Origin: CAVQNQ01 sp964427655
Lineage (GTDB): Bacteria; Acidobacteriota; Terriglobia; Bryobacterales; Bryobacteraceae
DNA: 64,000 nucleotides
Assembly (NCBI GenBank): GCA_964427655.1
Contig: CAYRWE010000002.1
Location: 1-64,000 of the forward strand
Direction: 5' to 3'
The position numbers were made by a program, and so were the translations under genes. Of this stretch, positions 42,997-51,821 are shown piece after piece. Under the pieces are notes generated by a model. It was not told where the DNA came from. It saw nothing but the letters and a program-made list of their open reading frames with translations, and searched no databases. Each line of letters opens with the position of its first letter. Within the stretch, counting starts at the first letter, position 1.

Positions 42997-43590
42997 ATGC
43001 AATTCGCCTTCTACATCGCCGGTGGCGTAGCGGTCGTCGCCACGTTGCTGGCTATCACGCGGCTGAGTGCCGTGCACGCGCTCTTGTATCTGGCGGTCTC
43101 GCTGGTGGCCGCCGGCGTGGTCTTCTACACGCTGGGCGCGCCCTTCGTGGCGGCGCTCGAACTCGTCGTCTATGCCGGGGCCATCATGGTGCTGTTCGTT
43201 TTCGTGGTGATGATGCTGAACCTCGGCAGCCGCGCCACCGAGGCCGAGCGGGCGCTGGTGACGCGCGGCGCATGGACCGGGCCGCTGGCGCTGGCGATCG
43301 TGCTGTTGGCGGAGATGGCGTATCTCGCGCTACGGGCTAAGACGGGCGCGCACTCGGGAACAATGGTCGAACCGAAACAGGTGGCGCTGGCGCTCTACGG
43401 CCCTTACGCTCTGGGGGTGGAACTGGCGTCCATGCTGCTGCTGGCGGGCCTCGTGGCCGCGTATCACCTGGGCTGGCGCCGCAGGTCGGAAATGGAGAAA
43501 GAGGATGCCGTCAATACCGATCGGACACGGGCTGATTCTGGCCGGGATCCTGTTCACGCTGGGGATGGTCGGCTTGCTCGTACGCCGTAA
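42997..43590 (+). CDS. nuoJ: NADH-quinone oxidoreductase subunit J with extended tail
   Basis: A 197-residue membrane subunit with five helices, including LELVVYAGAIMVLFVFVVMMLNLG, the conserved pi-bulge helix, and LGVELASMLLLAGLVAAYHLGW. After the last helix the frame continues about 35 charged residues (EMEKEDAVNTDRTRADSGRD) and overlaps nuoK by 86 bp. That tail has no family similarity and is probably a read-through of the nuoK start region. Confidence 0.92.
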   Translation: MQFAFYIAGGVAVVATLLAITRLSAVHALLYLAVSLVAAGVVFYTLGAPFVAALELVVYAGAIMVLFVFVVMMLNLGSRATEAERALVTRGAWTGPLALAIVLLAEMAYLALRAKTGAHSGTMVEPKQVALALYGPYALGVELASMLLLAGLVAAYHLGWRRRSEMEKEDAVNTDRTRADSGRDPVHAGDGRLARTP

Positions 43591-43813
43591 CGTGGTCTTT
43601 CAATTGATGTCGATCGAGATCATGCTCAACGCCGCGGGTCTCGCGTTCATCGTGGCCGGCGCGCGCTGGAGCCAGGCGGATGGGCAGGTGATGTTCCTCT
43701 TCATTCTGGCCATGGCGGCGGCGGAAGTCTCCGTCGGCCTGGCCTTGGTCCTGCTGCTCTATCGCACTCTGCACTCGCTCGATTCCGACCGGGCAAGCAG
43801 CATGAAGGGCTAA
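43505..43813 (+). CDS. nuoK: NADH-quinone oxidoreductase subunit K
   Basis: A 102-residue, three-helix subunit: ILFTLGMVGLLVRRNVVFQLMSIEIMLNAAGLAFIVAG with the buried Glu, and MAAAEVSVGLALVLLLYR with the second Glu. Both are proton-path residues. ATG 43505 lies in the nuoJ tail; AGAAAGAGG directly precedes it. nuoL starts 1 bp after the stop. Confidence 0.95.
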   Translation: MPSIPIGHGLILAGILFTLGMVGLLVRRNVVFQLMSIEIMLNAAGLAFIVAGARWSQADGQVMFLFILAMAAAEVSVGLALVLLLYRTLHSLDSDRASSMKG

Positions 43814-43814
43814 C

Positions 43815-45683
43815 ATGTTCGACCTGCTCTGGCTGGTTCCCGCCATCCCCTTCTTCGGCGCGGCATTTCTGCTGCTCTTCGGCTCGCGGCTGCCGCGCGC
43901 CGTGGCTGGGTTCGTGGGTTGCGCGTCCATCGGCGCCTCCGCCGTGATCGCCGGCCTCATCGCCGCGCAATATCTTTCCGCGCCGCCGCCCGGCAACGCC
44001 TACGAGCAGACGCTCTGGACGTGGATCTCCGTAGACGGCTTCCGCCCCGCGATCGCCTTCTACCTGGACGCCCTCTCGCTCGTGATGATGGCGGTGGTCA
44101 CCTTCGTTGGCTTTCTTATCCACGTCTACTCCACCGAATACATGGCCGGCGACGAAGGCTACAGCCGCTACTTCGGCTACATGAACCTCTTCGTGGGTTC
44201 CATGCTCACGCTGGTGCTGGGGAACAACCTGCTGCTGCTCTTTCTCGGCTGGGAGGGCGTGGGCCTGTGCAGTTACCTGCTCATCGGCTTCTGGTATCGC
44301 GATCCGGCCAACGGTTATGCCGCGCGGAAAGCCTTCATCGTGACGCGCGTGGGCGACACCGCGATGACCATCGGGCTTTTCGTTCTCTTCTATGGCCTCG
44401 GTACGCTCGACATTCAGGAGATGCTGCGGCGCGCGGATGCGCAGTGGCCCTCAGGGACGGCCCTGCCGGTGGCCGCCGCCGCTCTGCTGCTCGGCGGCGC
44501 GCTCGGCAAATCCGCGCAATTGCCGCTGCAAACCTGGCTGCCGGACGCCATGGCCGGCCCCACCCCCGTCTCCGCCCTGATCCACGCCGCCACCATGGTC
44601 ACCGCGGGCGTCTATCTCATCGCCCGCACCCACAACCTCTTCCAGCTCGCGCCGCCGGTGATGCTGGCCGTCGCGGTAATCGGCGCGGCCACCCTGATCG
44701 TCGCGGGCCTCAGCGCCCTCACGCAGAACGACATCAAGCGCACCCTCGCCTATTCCACCATTAGCCAGATCGGCTACATGTTCCTGGCCCTGGGCGTGGG
44801 CGCGTGGGGCGCTGCCATGTTCCACTTCTTCACCCACGCCTTCTTCAAGGCGCTGCTCTTTCTCGCCGCAGGCGTGGTGATTGAGGCCCTGCACCACGAG
44901 CAGAATATGTTTCGCATGGGGGGACTGCGGCGCGAATTGCCCATCGCCTTCTGGGTCTTTCTGATCGGAGGCTCGTCGCTTTCCGGCCTGCCGTTTGTGA
45001 CAGCCGGTTTCTTCAGCAAAGATCTAATCGTCTGGAGCACCGCCGCTTCGCAATACGGCAGCCGCGCGCTGTGGGCCGCCGCGGTGGCCGGCGTCGTGCT
45101 CACGTCGCTCTACACGTTCCGGCTCATCTTCCTGGTATTCTTCGGACCACCGCAAGGCCACGTCGTCAAGCGGCCTGGCGCGGCTGAGCAGATCCCGCTC
45201 TACGTGCTGGCGGCGCTTTCGATCTCCGCGGGCTGGATCGGCGGCGGCTTCGAGCGGCTGATCGGAACCGCGCTTCCCGCGCTCTCCGCGCTCAATCCCC
45301 TGCCCCTGACGGAATCCGCCTCCGGAATCGCCGCGGCGGCTGCCTTCGCCGCCGGCCTCGCGCTGGCGTGGCTCTTCTATATCCATCGCCGCGAATGGGC
45401 CGTGGCTGCGGCGGCCAGCGGCTTCCAACGCGCGCTCCATCAGTGGTGGTACGCCGATTGGGGAATGGATTGGCTCTACGACCGCCTCTTCGTCCAGCCG
45501 TTGCTGACGATCGCGCGCATCAACAAATCCGATCTCGTGGACGCCTTCTATCGCAGCCTCGCCTGGTGCGGCCGGCTCGCGTGGAGCGCGCTCAGTGCCA
45601 CCGAATCGGGGCGCGTGCGCTGGTACGCCACCGGCATCGTTACGGGAGCCATCGTCTACATGGCGCTGGTGATGTTCCTATGA
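43815..45683 (+). CDS. nuoL: NADH-quinone oxidoreductase subunit L
   Basis: A 622-residue antiporter-like proton channel subunit. Motifs: YMNLFVGSMLTLVLGNNLLLLFLGWEGVGLCSYLLIGFWY, LQTWLPDAMAGPTPVSALIHAATMVTAGVYLIAR and TQNDIKRTLAYSTISQIGYMFLALG. The C-terminal lateral helix region ends with transmembrane WYATGIVTGAIVYMALVMFL. It overlaps nuoM by ATGA. Confidence 0.95.
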   Translation: MFDLLWLVPAIPFFGAAFLLLFGSRLPRAVAGFVGCASIGASAVIAGLIAAQYLSAPPPGNAYEQTLWTWISVDGFRPAIAFYLDALSLVMMAVVTFVGFLIHVYSTEYMAGDEGYSRYFGYMNLFVGSMLTLVLGNNLLLLFLGWEGVGLCSYLLIGFWYRDPANGYAARKAFIVTRVGDTAMTIGLFVLFYGLGTLDIQEMLRRADAQWPSGTALPVAAAALLLGGALGKSAQLPLQTWLPDAMAGPTPVSALIHAATMVTAGVYLIARTHNLFQLAPPVMLAVAVIGAATLIVAGLSALTQNDIKRTLAYSTISQIGYMFLALGVGAWGAAMFHFFTHAFFKALLFLAAGVVIEALHHEQNMFRMGGLRRELPIAFWVFLIGGSSLSGLPFVTAGFFSKDLIVWSTAASQYGSRALWAAAVAGVVLTSLYTFRLIFLVFFGPPQGHVVKRPGAAEQIPLYVLAALSISAGWIGGGFERLIGTALPALSALNPLPLTESASGIAAAAAFAAGLALAWLFYIHRREWAVAAAASGFQRALHQWWYADWGMDWLYDRLFVQPLLTIARINKSDLVDAFYRSLAWCGRLAWSALSATESGRVRWYATGIVTGAIVYMALVMFL

Positions 45684-47170
45684 TCCTGCTCGCTTTCCTC
45701 ATCGTGCTGATGGCCGGCGGAATTCTGGCCTGGCTGGTGGCCCGCTGGAGCGTCACGGGCGCGCGCTCCATTGCGCTGGCCGCGGTGGCCCTCGATTTCG
45801 CGCTGAGCCTCTGGCTGTGGGCCGGCCATCTGGGCCGCTTCGACCCGTTCGCGCATAGCGGCTGGATCGAAGAGCTGGATTGCGCCTGGATCCGGCCATT
45901 CGGCATTCACTTCCACCTCGCCATGGATGGGCTGAGCCTGCTCCTGGTCGTCCTCACCTTCTTCCTCGGCATTCTTTCGGTGCTGGCCTCCTGGACGGAA
46001 ATCACCGAGGCCGCCGGCTTCTTCCACTTCAACCTGCTGTGGATTCTGGCCGGTATCACGGCGGTCTTCCTGGCCATGGACCTGTTCCTGTTCTACTTCG
46101 CGTGGGAAGTCATGCTGATTCCCATGTACTTTCTGATCGCGTTGTGGGGCCACGAAAACCGCGTCTATGCGGCCCTGAAGTTTTTTCTCTTCACGCAGAT
46201 CAGCGGCCTGCTCATGCTGGTCTCGATTCTGGCGCTCTATTTTGCCCACCACGCCTCGACGGGAGTGTTCACTTTCGAGTATCGCGACCTGCTGGGCACG
46301 GCGCTCCCGGCCGGCACGTCCCTGTGGATCATGCTGGGATTCTTCATCGCCTTCGCGGTGAAACTGCCGGTCTTTCCGTTCCACCCCTGGCTGCCCGATG
46401 CGCATACCGAGGCGCCTACGGCCGGCAGCGTCATCCTGGCCGGCTTGATGCTCAAGACCGGCGGCTACGGCCTGATTCGCTTCGTCGCTCCGCTTTTCCC
46501 GGATGCCGCCCGCGCTTTCGCGCCGGTAGCCGTAACACTGGCCGTGATCGGAATCTTATACGGCGCCCTCATGGCCTTCGCGCAAACGGACCTCAAGCGG
46601 CTGGTGGCCTACACCAGCGTGAGCCACCTCGGTTTCGTTCTGCTGGGCGTCTTTTCCTGGAACAGGCTGGCTCTGCAGGGTGCCGTGATCACGATGGTGT
46701 GTCACGGCATCAGCACGGGCGGCCTATTCGTGCTCGTCGGCGCGTTGCAGGAGCGCATTCACACGCGCGAAATGGCGCGCATGGGCGGTCTGTTTGCGAC
46801 CATCCCGCGCTTCGGAGGCGCGGCCATGGTCTTTGCGCTCGCCTCGCTGGGGTTGCCCGGCCTGGGAGATTTCGTGGGCGAGTTTCTGGTTTTGCTGGGT
46901 GCCTGGCGCGTGTATCCGGTGGCCACGATATTCGCGGCTTGCGGCGTCCTCGCGGCCACCTTCTATGCCCTGCGCTTGATTCAGGGCGCGTTTCAAGGCC
47001 CGAATGTGCACGACTGGCGGCTGCCGGATCTCTCGTGGCGCGAAACCCTCGTGGCGGGCGGCATGATCGCCGCGCTCCTCTGGCTGGGCTTCTACCCGCG
47101 CCCCGTGGTCGACACTTTCGCACCCGCCTTGGACCGCCTGCAACAGGTGAACCTCTATTCCCGCAGGTGA
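45680..47170 (+). CDS. nuoM: NADH-quinone oxidoreductase subunit M
   Basis: A 496-residue antiporter-like proton channel subunit. Motifs: DLFLFYFAWEVMLIPMYFLIALWG, FPFHPWLPDAHTEAPTAGSVILAGLMLKTGGYGLIRF and QTDLKRLVAYTSVSHLGFVLLGVF. ATG 45680 overlaps nuoL. The stop is 4 bp before nuoN. Confidence 0.95.
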   Translation: MILLAFLIVLMAGGILAWLVARWSVTGARSIALAAVALDFALSLWLWAGHLGRFDPFAHSGWIEELDCAWIRPFGIHFHLAMDGLSLLLVVLTFFLGILSVLASWTEITEAAGFFHFNLLWILAGITAVFLAMDLFLFYFAWEVMLIPMYFLIALWGHENRVYAALKFFLFTQISGLLMLVSILALYFAHHASTGVFTFEYRDLLGTALPAGTSLWIMLGFFIAFAVKLPVFPFHPWLPDAHTEAPTAGSVILAGLMLKTGGYGLIRFVAPLFPDAARAFAPVAVTLAVIGILYGALMAFAQTDLKRLVAYTSVSHLGFVLLGVFSWNRLALQGAVITMVCHGISTGGLFVLVGALQERIHTREMARMGGLFATIPRFGGAAMVFALASLGLPGLGDFVGEFLVLLGAWRVYPVATIFAACGVLAATFYALRLIQGAFQGPNVHDWRLPDLSWRETLVAGGMIAALLWLGFYPRPVVDTFAPALDRLQQVNLYSRR

Positions 47171-47174
47171 CGTT

Positions 47175-48602
47175 ATGCAAGCCCAAGACTTCGTTTCCAT
47201 CCTGCCGCTGATCGTGCTCGCCGCGACCTCCATCCTGGTGATGGCCGCGGTGGCCATTCGCCGCAGCCACGTCGCCAGCCTCTTGATTACGGTCGCGGGA
47301 CTGAGCGTCGCACTCGCCGCCTTGGGACCCTCCTCCTCGGCCGCGCCCCGCCACGTCACGCCGCTTTTTATCATCGACGGCTATGCACTCTTCTTCACCG
47401 GTCTGATTCTCGCGGCGAGTATCGCTACCGCCGTGCTGTGCTATGGATATCTGGAGCGTCACGATATCGACCGCGACGAGATGTACGTGCTCCTGCTGAT
47501 CGCCACCCTGGGCGCCGCGGTGCTGGCCTCCAGCAGCCACTTCGCGTCATTCTTCCTCGGCCTCGAACTGCTCAGCGTGCCTTTGTACGGGATGATCGCC
47601 TATCTCCGCCACGGCCGCGAATCCATCGAGGCGGGAATCAAGTATCTGATCCTCGCCGCGGCGGCTGCGGCGTTCCTTCTGTTCGGGATCGCGCTGGTGT
47701 ACGCCGAAACAGGCTCGCTCGCATTTGCTCCCTTAGGAGCCGTGCTGGCGGCCGATGGCCGGCGCGGATTGCTGCTGCCCGCCATGGCGCTGATCGTCAC
47801 CGGCATCGGCTTCAAGCTGGCGGTGGTGCCCTTCCACATGTGGACGCCGGACGTCTACGAGGGCGCGCCCGCGCCCGTCAGCGCCTTCATCGCGACCGTT
47901 TCGAAAGGTGCCATGGTGGCGCTCTTGATGCGCTATTTCCATGTTTCGGGATTGCGCGAGACGGCTGAAATCCGGACACTCTTCGCTGTCATCGCGATCG
48001 CATCCATGGCGGTCGGAAATCTGCTCGCGCTCATGCAGACTAACGTGAAACGGCTGCTGGCCTACTCTTCGATCGCGCATCTCGGCTACATCCTGGTGGC
48101 CTTCCAGGCCGGCGGCGCGCGCGCCATGAACGCCGTTGCCTTTTATTTGGTCGCGTATTTCGTGACGATGCTAGGAGCCTTCGGGGTGGTCACGGTACTC
48201 TCCAACGCTGAGAGAGACGCCGACGAGATGGAGGAATATCGCGGGCTTTTCTGGAGCCGCCCAGTACTGGCAAGCGTCTTCGCGGCCATGCTGTTTTCGC
48301 TGGCCGGTATGCCGCTCACCGCCGGATTCGTGGCCAAGTTCTTTGTGGTAGCGGCCGGCGCATCGTCCGCGATGTGGGTCCAGATTCTGGTGCTGGCAGT
48401 GACCAGCGGAATTGGCGTCTTCTACTACCTGCGGGTAATCCTGGCCCTTTTCGCGGCCGAGCCTCAGGCCGAAGCCGTCCGCCCGCATCCGTCCCTAACG
48501 CCAGCCTGCATAATCTTGGGACTCCTCACCGCCGCGCTGGTATGGCTCGGAGTCTCCCCCGGCCTCATGCTGAAGCTGATCGCCAGGTGGGGCATGCTTT
48601 AG
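47175..48602 (+). CDS. nuoN: NADH-quinone oxidoreductase subunit N, 3' end formed by a repeat element
   Basis: A 475-residue third antiporter-like subunit: FLGLELLSVPLYGMIAYLRHGRESIEAGIKYLILAAAAAAFLLFG (in parts), PFHMWTPDVYEGAPAPVSAFIATVSKGAMVALLMRYF and QTNVKRLLAYSSIAHLGYILVAF. The last residues RWGML and the TAG stop are encoded by the dispersed hairpin element at 48586-48609. It ends the nuo operon, converging on a TPR gene 17 bp away. Confidence 0.94.
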   Translation: MQAQDFVSILPLIVLAATSILVMAAVAIRRSHVASLLITVAGLSVALAALGPSSSAAPRHVTPLFIIDGYALFFTGLILAASIATAVLCYGYLERHDIDRDEMYVLLLIATLGAAVLASSSHFASFFLGLELLSVPLYGMIAYLRHGRESIEAGIKYLILAAAAAAFLLFGIALVYAETGSLAFAPLGAVLAADGRRGLLLPAMALIVTGIGFKLAVVPFHMWTPDVYEGAPAPVSAFIATVSKGAMVALLMRYFHVSGLRETAEIRTLFAVIAIASMAVGNLLALMQTNVKRLLAYSSIAHLGYILVAFQAGGARAMNAVAFYLVAYFVTMLGAFGVVTVLSNAERDADEMEEYRGLFWSRPVLASVFAAMLFSLAGMPLTAGFVAKFFVVAAGASSAMWVQILVLAVTSGIGVFYYLRVILALFAAEPQAEAVRPHPSLTPACIILGLLTAALVWLGVSPGLMLKLIARWGML

Positions 48603-48609
48603 CTTGCCC
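48586..48609. repeat. Dispersed hairpin element, copy 2
   Basis: GGTG then GGGCATGCTTTAGCTTGCCC. Stem 8 bp with one T/T mismatch, loop TTTA. It supplies the last codons (RWGML) and TAG stop of nuoN and sits between convergent genes, where it may also act as a transcript end. Confidence 0.88.
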
Positions 48610-48619
48610 AGAGCCGTCC

Positions 48620-50662
48620 TTATTGCTGTTTCTTCGTTTCCTGCGCCAGCCGCGTGCGCGCGCCTTCCAGCTTCTTACTCAACTTGGCCATCTCATCCGG
48701 ATCGAGATCCGTCGGCGCGCCGCCCTGAAACTCCTTCAGCGAAGCCTGCCATTGCGCTATGGCCTCGCGAGTCTTGCCCAGCTTGAAGTACACGTCGCCC
48801 AGGTGATCGTGCACCGTGGGGTCTTGGCCGCCAATCCGGTCGAGCGCCCGCACCAGCAGTCCCTCGGCATCGTTCAGGCGGTCCTGCCGGTAGTAGACCC
48901 AGCCCAGGCTGTCCAGGTAGGCTCCGTTTTCCGGCTCCAGTTCCACGGCCTTTTTGATTAGCCGTGAAGCTTCGTCCAGCTTGGTATTGCGGTCGGCCAG
49001 CATGTAGCCCAGGTAATTTAGCGCGCCGGCATTCTCCGGGTTCAGCTCGATAACCTTGCGGAACTCGCCTTCAGCGGCCTCGTAACGCTTCATGCGCTCG
49101 TACATGGCGCCGCGCATGAACAGCACCGTCTCTTTATCGTCGTTCGATTCCGAAAGCTTCTCGGCGTCGTCGAGAGCCTTGCCCATCTCCTGCCAGCGCT
49201 TGCCCTTCTCGTAGATCTGCGCCAGCGTAAGAGCCGTCTCCCGGGGATGGTCGTTGGGCAGCGCGCGCACTTCCGCCGCCGCCGCGTCGATCTTGCCCGC
49301 GTCCGACAGCACGGTGGCATGCTCCACCACCACGATGCGCTCGGTGGGGAACTTCTTCAGCGCCGCATCGGCTTCGCGTTGCGCGCTATCGCTATCCTTG
49401 GCCGCCCGGTAGGTCTCGACGATCTCCACGGCGAACCGCCCCGCGCCGGAAGGCTCCAGCGTGCCGGCCTGCCGGAATGCCTCCACCGCAGGAGCATACT
49501 GCAAATTGGTCCGGTAGAGCTGTCCCAGGCGCTCCAGCAGAGTGGCTCTGTAGCTCGATTCGCCGGCCGAGTAGCTCTTCTTGGCGGTCGAGTCGAGCAG
49601 CGTCTTCAGCGCGGTGATCGCCTCGCCCGGCTTCCCCTCGGCCTCCAGCAGGTTAATCTGCTCGAACTGCGTCTCCATGTCGTCCGGTTCGAGCGCTTTG
49701 GCTTTGGCAAGCGCCTCCTGCGCCTTCACGTAATCGTGCTTGGCCCTGTAAATCTGGGAGATGCGCACCTGCGGGCGCGCCTCGCGCGAATCGTCGCCCG
49801 CGATCTGCTGATAGAGCTTTAGCGCTTCATCGAGCTGGTCCGAGTAAAGCAGGTCCTCCGCCAACCCCTGCACCAGCCGCGGATTGTCGGGCGCAATCTC
49901 CACCGCGCGCCGCAGCGCCGCCGCAGCGCTCTTGTAATCGCGCGATTGCTCGTAGGCACTGGCCAGCGCCGCCAGGGTGTGCTCGTTGGGAGCTTTATCG
50001 GTCGCGGCCTTTAGCTTGTCGATGGCTCGCGTCGTGTCCCCAAGGTCCGAATACAGCATCGCCAGGCCGGTCAGAGCGTCCTCGTTATCCGGTTCCACTT
50101 TGAGCGCCGCGTCGAAGGCCTTTTCCGCTTCCACTGAATTATTCGAGGCGCGATATAGGCGGGCCAGCATTACCCAGCTCTCGACGTCCTTGGGATCCTT
50201 CTCGGTGATCTTCTGATACTGCTGGATCGCCGCGCGCAGGGTCTCCTCATTGATTCTTCCATCCGGCGCGTTGCCCAATGCGCGCATGTAAATGCGCCCC
50301 AGCATGCGCCGCGCATCCAGATTGTCAGGGTTCTGCTTGAGCAGCTCCTCGGCCTGCGCCACCGCGTTCCGCAACTGCCCGGTTTGTACGTACAGATCCG
50401 TCAGTTCCTCGAGAATGATGCTGGAGCCCGGATCCAGCTTCAAGGCGTCCTGGAAATGCTGGATGGCTTGCGGGATATAGTCGTTCTTGGTCCCCTCCAG
50501 TTCCGCGAGCCCCTCGTAGAGCCTTCCCATGGCAAAGTGGTAGTAGGCGCTGGCCTGATTATCCGGCGCCGCGCCGGTGTCGGCGGGAGTTCGCGGAGTC
50601 TGCGCAAAAGTGGCGCAACCCGCCGCGACAACGATCAGAAGCGCTTTGGCTGAGCGAAACAT
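48620..50662 (-). CDS. Large secreted tetratricopeptide-repeat protein
   Basis: 680 residues. The signal peptide MFRSAKALLIVVAAGCATFAQT is followed by a dozen or more TPR units in tandem, e.g. AIQHFQDALKLDPGSSIILEELTDLYVQTGQL, AEKAFDAALKVEPDNEDALTGLAMLYSDLGD and AEGEFRKVIELNPENAGALNYLGYMLADRN. TPR solenoids bind partner proteins. No enzymatic domain is seen. Function unknown; it is probably periplasmic. It converges on the nuo operon. Confidence 0.88.
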   Translation of the reverse strand: MFRSAKALLIVVAAGCATFAQTPRTPADTGAAPDNQASAYYHFAMGRLYEGLAELEGTKNDYIPQAIQHFQDALKLDPGSSIILEELTDLYVQTGQLRNAVAQAEELLKQNPDNLDARRMLGRIYMRALGNAPDGRINEETLRAAIQQYQKITEKDPKDVESWVMLARLYRASNNSVEAEKAFDAALKVEPDNEDALTGLAMLYSDLGDTTRAIDKLKAATDKAPNEHTLAALASAYEQSRDYKSAAAALRRAVEIAPDNPRLVQGLAEDLLYSDQLDEALKLYQQIAGDDSREARPQVRISQIYRAKHDYVKAQEALAKAKALEPDDMETQFEQINLLEAEGKPGEAITALKTLLDSTAKKSYSAGESSYRATLLERLGQLYRTNLQYAPAVEAFRQAGTLEPSGAGRFAVEIVETYRAAKDSDSAQREADAALKKFPTERIVVVEHATVLSDAGKIDAAAAEVRALPNDHPRETALTLAQIYEKGKRWQEMGKALDDAEKLSESNDDKETVLFMRGAMYERMKRYEAAEGEFRKVIELNPENAGALNYLGYMLADRNTKLDEASRLIKKAVELEPENGAYLDSLGWVYYRQDRLNDAEGLLVRALDRIGGQDPTVHDHLGDVYFKLGKTREAIAQWQASLKEFQGGAPTDLDPDEMAKLSKKLEGARTRLAQETKKQQ

Positions 50663-50767
50663 GGAGTTTTTACTTTCTTTCGACCGCGCGAAGTCCCCAG
50701 GAGGTCGAAAATCACATTTTTATTGTATAACGGGGTCTCCGCGCAACGCCGCTGGAATCCTTTGCCA

Positions 50768-51736
50768 ATGACATTAGAACCAGACGCGTCCGCACACCCG
50801 CTGGTTGCAGTCGTCGGCCCCACCGGTTCCGGCAAAAGCGATCTGGCCCTCGATATCGCCGCCCGGTTCCACGGAGAGATTGTCAACTGCGATTCCCTGC
50901 AGGTCTACCGCTACTTCGATATCGGCACCGCCAAGCTGGCTCCCCTCGAACGTCGCGGCATTCCCCACCATCTTCTGGATATCCTCGACCCGGACGACCT
51001 GTTCACCGCCGGCGAATATGCCCGCCTGAGCCGCCAGGCGCTGGCCGGAATCTCCGCCCGTGGCAGCCTCCCAATTGTGGCCGGAGGTACCGGTTTCTAC
51101 TTACGCGCCCTTCTGGAAGGCCTGTTCGAAGGCCCCTCCCGCGATCAGGCTTTGCGCGACCGCCTCGCCGCCCGGGAACGCCTCCGCCCCGGCAGCCTTC
51201 ATCGCCTGCTTACCCATTTCGATTCCGAGGCCGCACGGAAGATTCACTCCCATGACGTTCCCAAGGTCACCCGCGCGCTCGAAGTCTGCCTGCTCGCGCG
51301 CCGCCCGGTCAGCGAGATGTTTCGCGCCGGACGCATGGCTCTGGAGGGCTACCGCGTTCTCAAGCTCGGCCTGCTGCCCGATCGCGACGCCCTCTACGAC
51401 CGTCTCAATCAGCGCTGCGCCGCCATGTTCGAGGCGGGACTCGCCGATGAGGTCCGCCGCATTCTGGCCCTGGGCTTCCATGCAGCCGCCAAGCCCTTCG
51501 AATCGCATGGATACAAACAGGCCTTGCAATTGTTAGCCGGCGAACTGAATCCGCGCGAAGCGTTGTTTTACGCACAGCGCAACACGCGCCAGTATGCCAA
51601 ACGCCAGATTACCTGGTTCCGCCGCGAGTCCGGCGTGGTCTGGCTCAAAGGCTTCGCCGACGACCCGGGTATCCGCGAGGAAGCCCTCGAGCGCGTGGCT
51701 TGCTTCCTCGGTGGGGCACGCTTTAGCCTGCCCTAA
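50768..51736 (+). CDS. miaA: tRNA dimethylallyltransferase, C-terminus replaced by a repeat
   Basis: It adds dimethylallyl to A37 of tRNAs reading UNN codons. The P-loop GPTGSGKS is at residues 17-24. EIVNCDSLQVYRYFDIGTAKL, IPHHLLDILDPDD and GGTGFYLRALLEGL are conserved. The C-terminal QRNTRQYAKRQITWFRRE is typical. ATG 50768 gives 322 residues. The last nine residues (GGARFSLP and neighbours) and TAA stop are encoded by the dispersed hairpin element at 51710, read in a different frame from nuoN. Confidence 0.94.
   Translation: MTLEPDASAHPLVAVVGPTGSGKSDLALDIAARFHGEIVNCDSLQVYRYFDIGTAKLAPLERRGIPHHLLDILDPDDLFTAGEYARLSRQALAGISARGSLPIVAGGTGFYLRALLEGLFEGPSRDQALRDRLAARERLRPGSLHRLLTHFDSEAARKIHSHDVPKVTRALEVCLLARRPVSEMFRAGRMALEGYRVLKLGLLPDRDALYDRLNQRCAAMFEAGLADEVRRILALGFHAAAKPFESHGYKQALQLLAGELNPREALFYAQRNTRQYAKRQITWFRRESGVVWLKGFADDPGIREEALERVACFLGGARFSLP
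51710..51733. repeat. Dispersed hairpin element, copy 3
   Basis: GGTG then GGGCACGCTTTAGCCTGCCC. The stem has a C/C mismatch at the position that is T/T elsewhere. The tail (TAAGCCTGCCC) is duplicated once more to 51744. It forms the end of miaA (GGARFSLP and stop). Confidence 0.85.
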
Positions 51737-51821
51737 GCCTGCCCTAAGAAAGCCGCCCCTTCGCTCTTGTGCTGTTCCCGCCGAGCCACCGGCAGTAGTG
51801 CAAGAGCAGTAGTGTAAGAGG

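Noticed and set aside
43505..43590. Sequencing frameshift between nuoJ and nuoK
   Set aside because: Both proteins are full length with all helices intact; only the nuoJ stop is displaced, so a frameshift is not needed.
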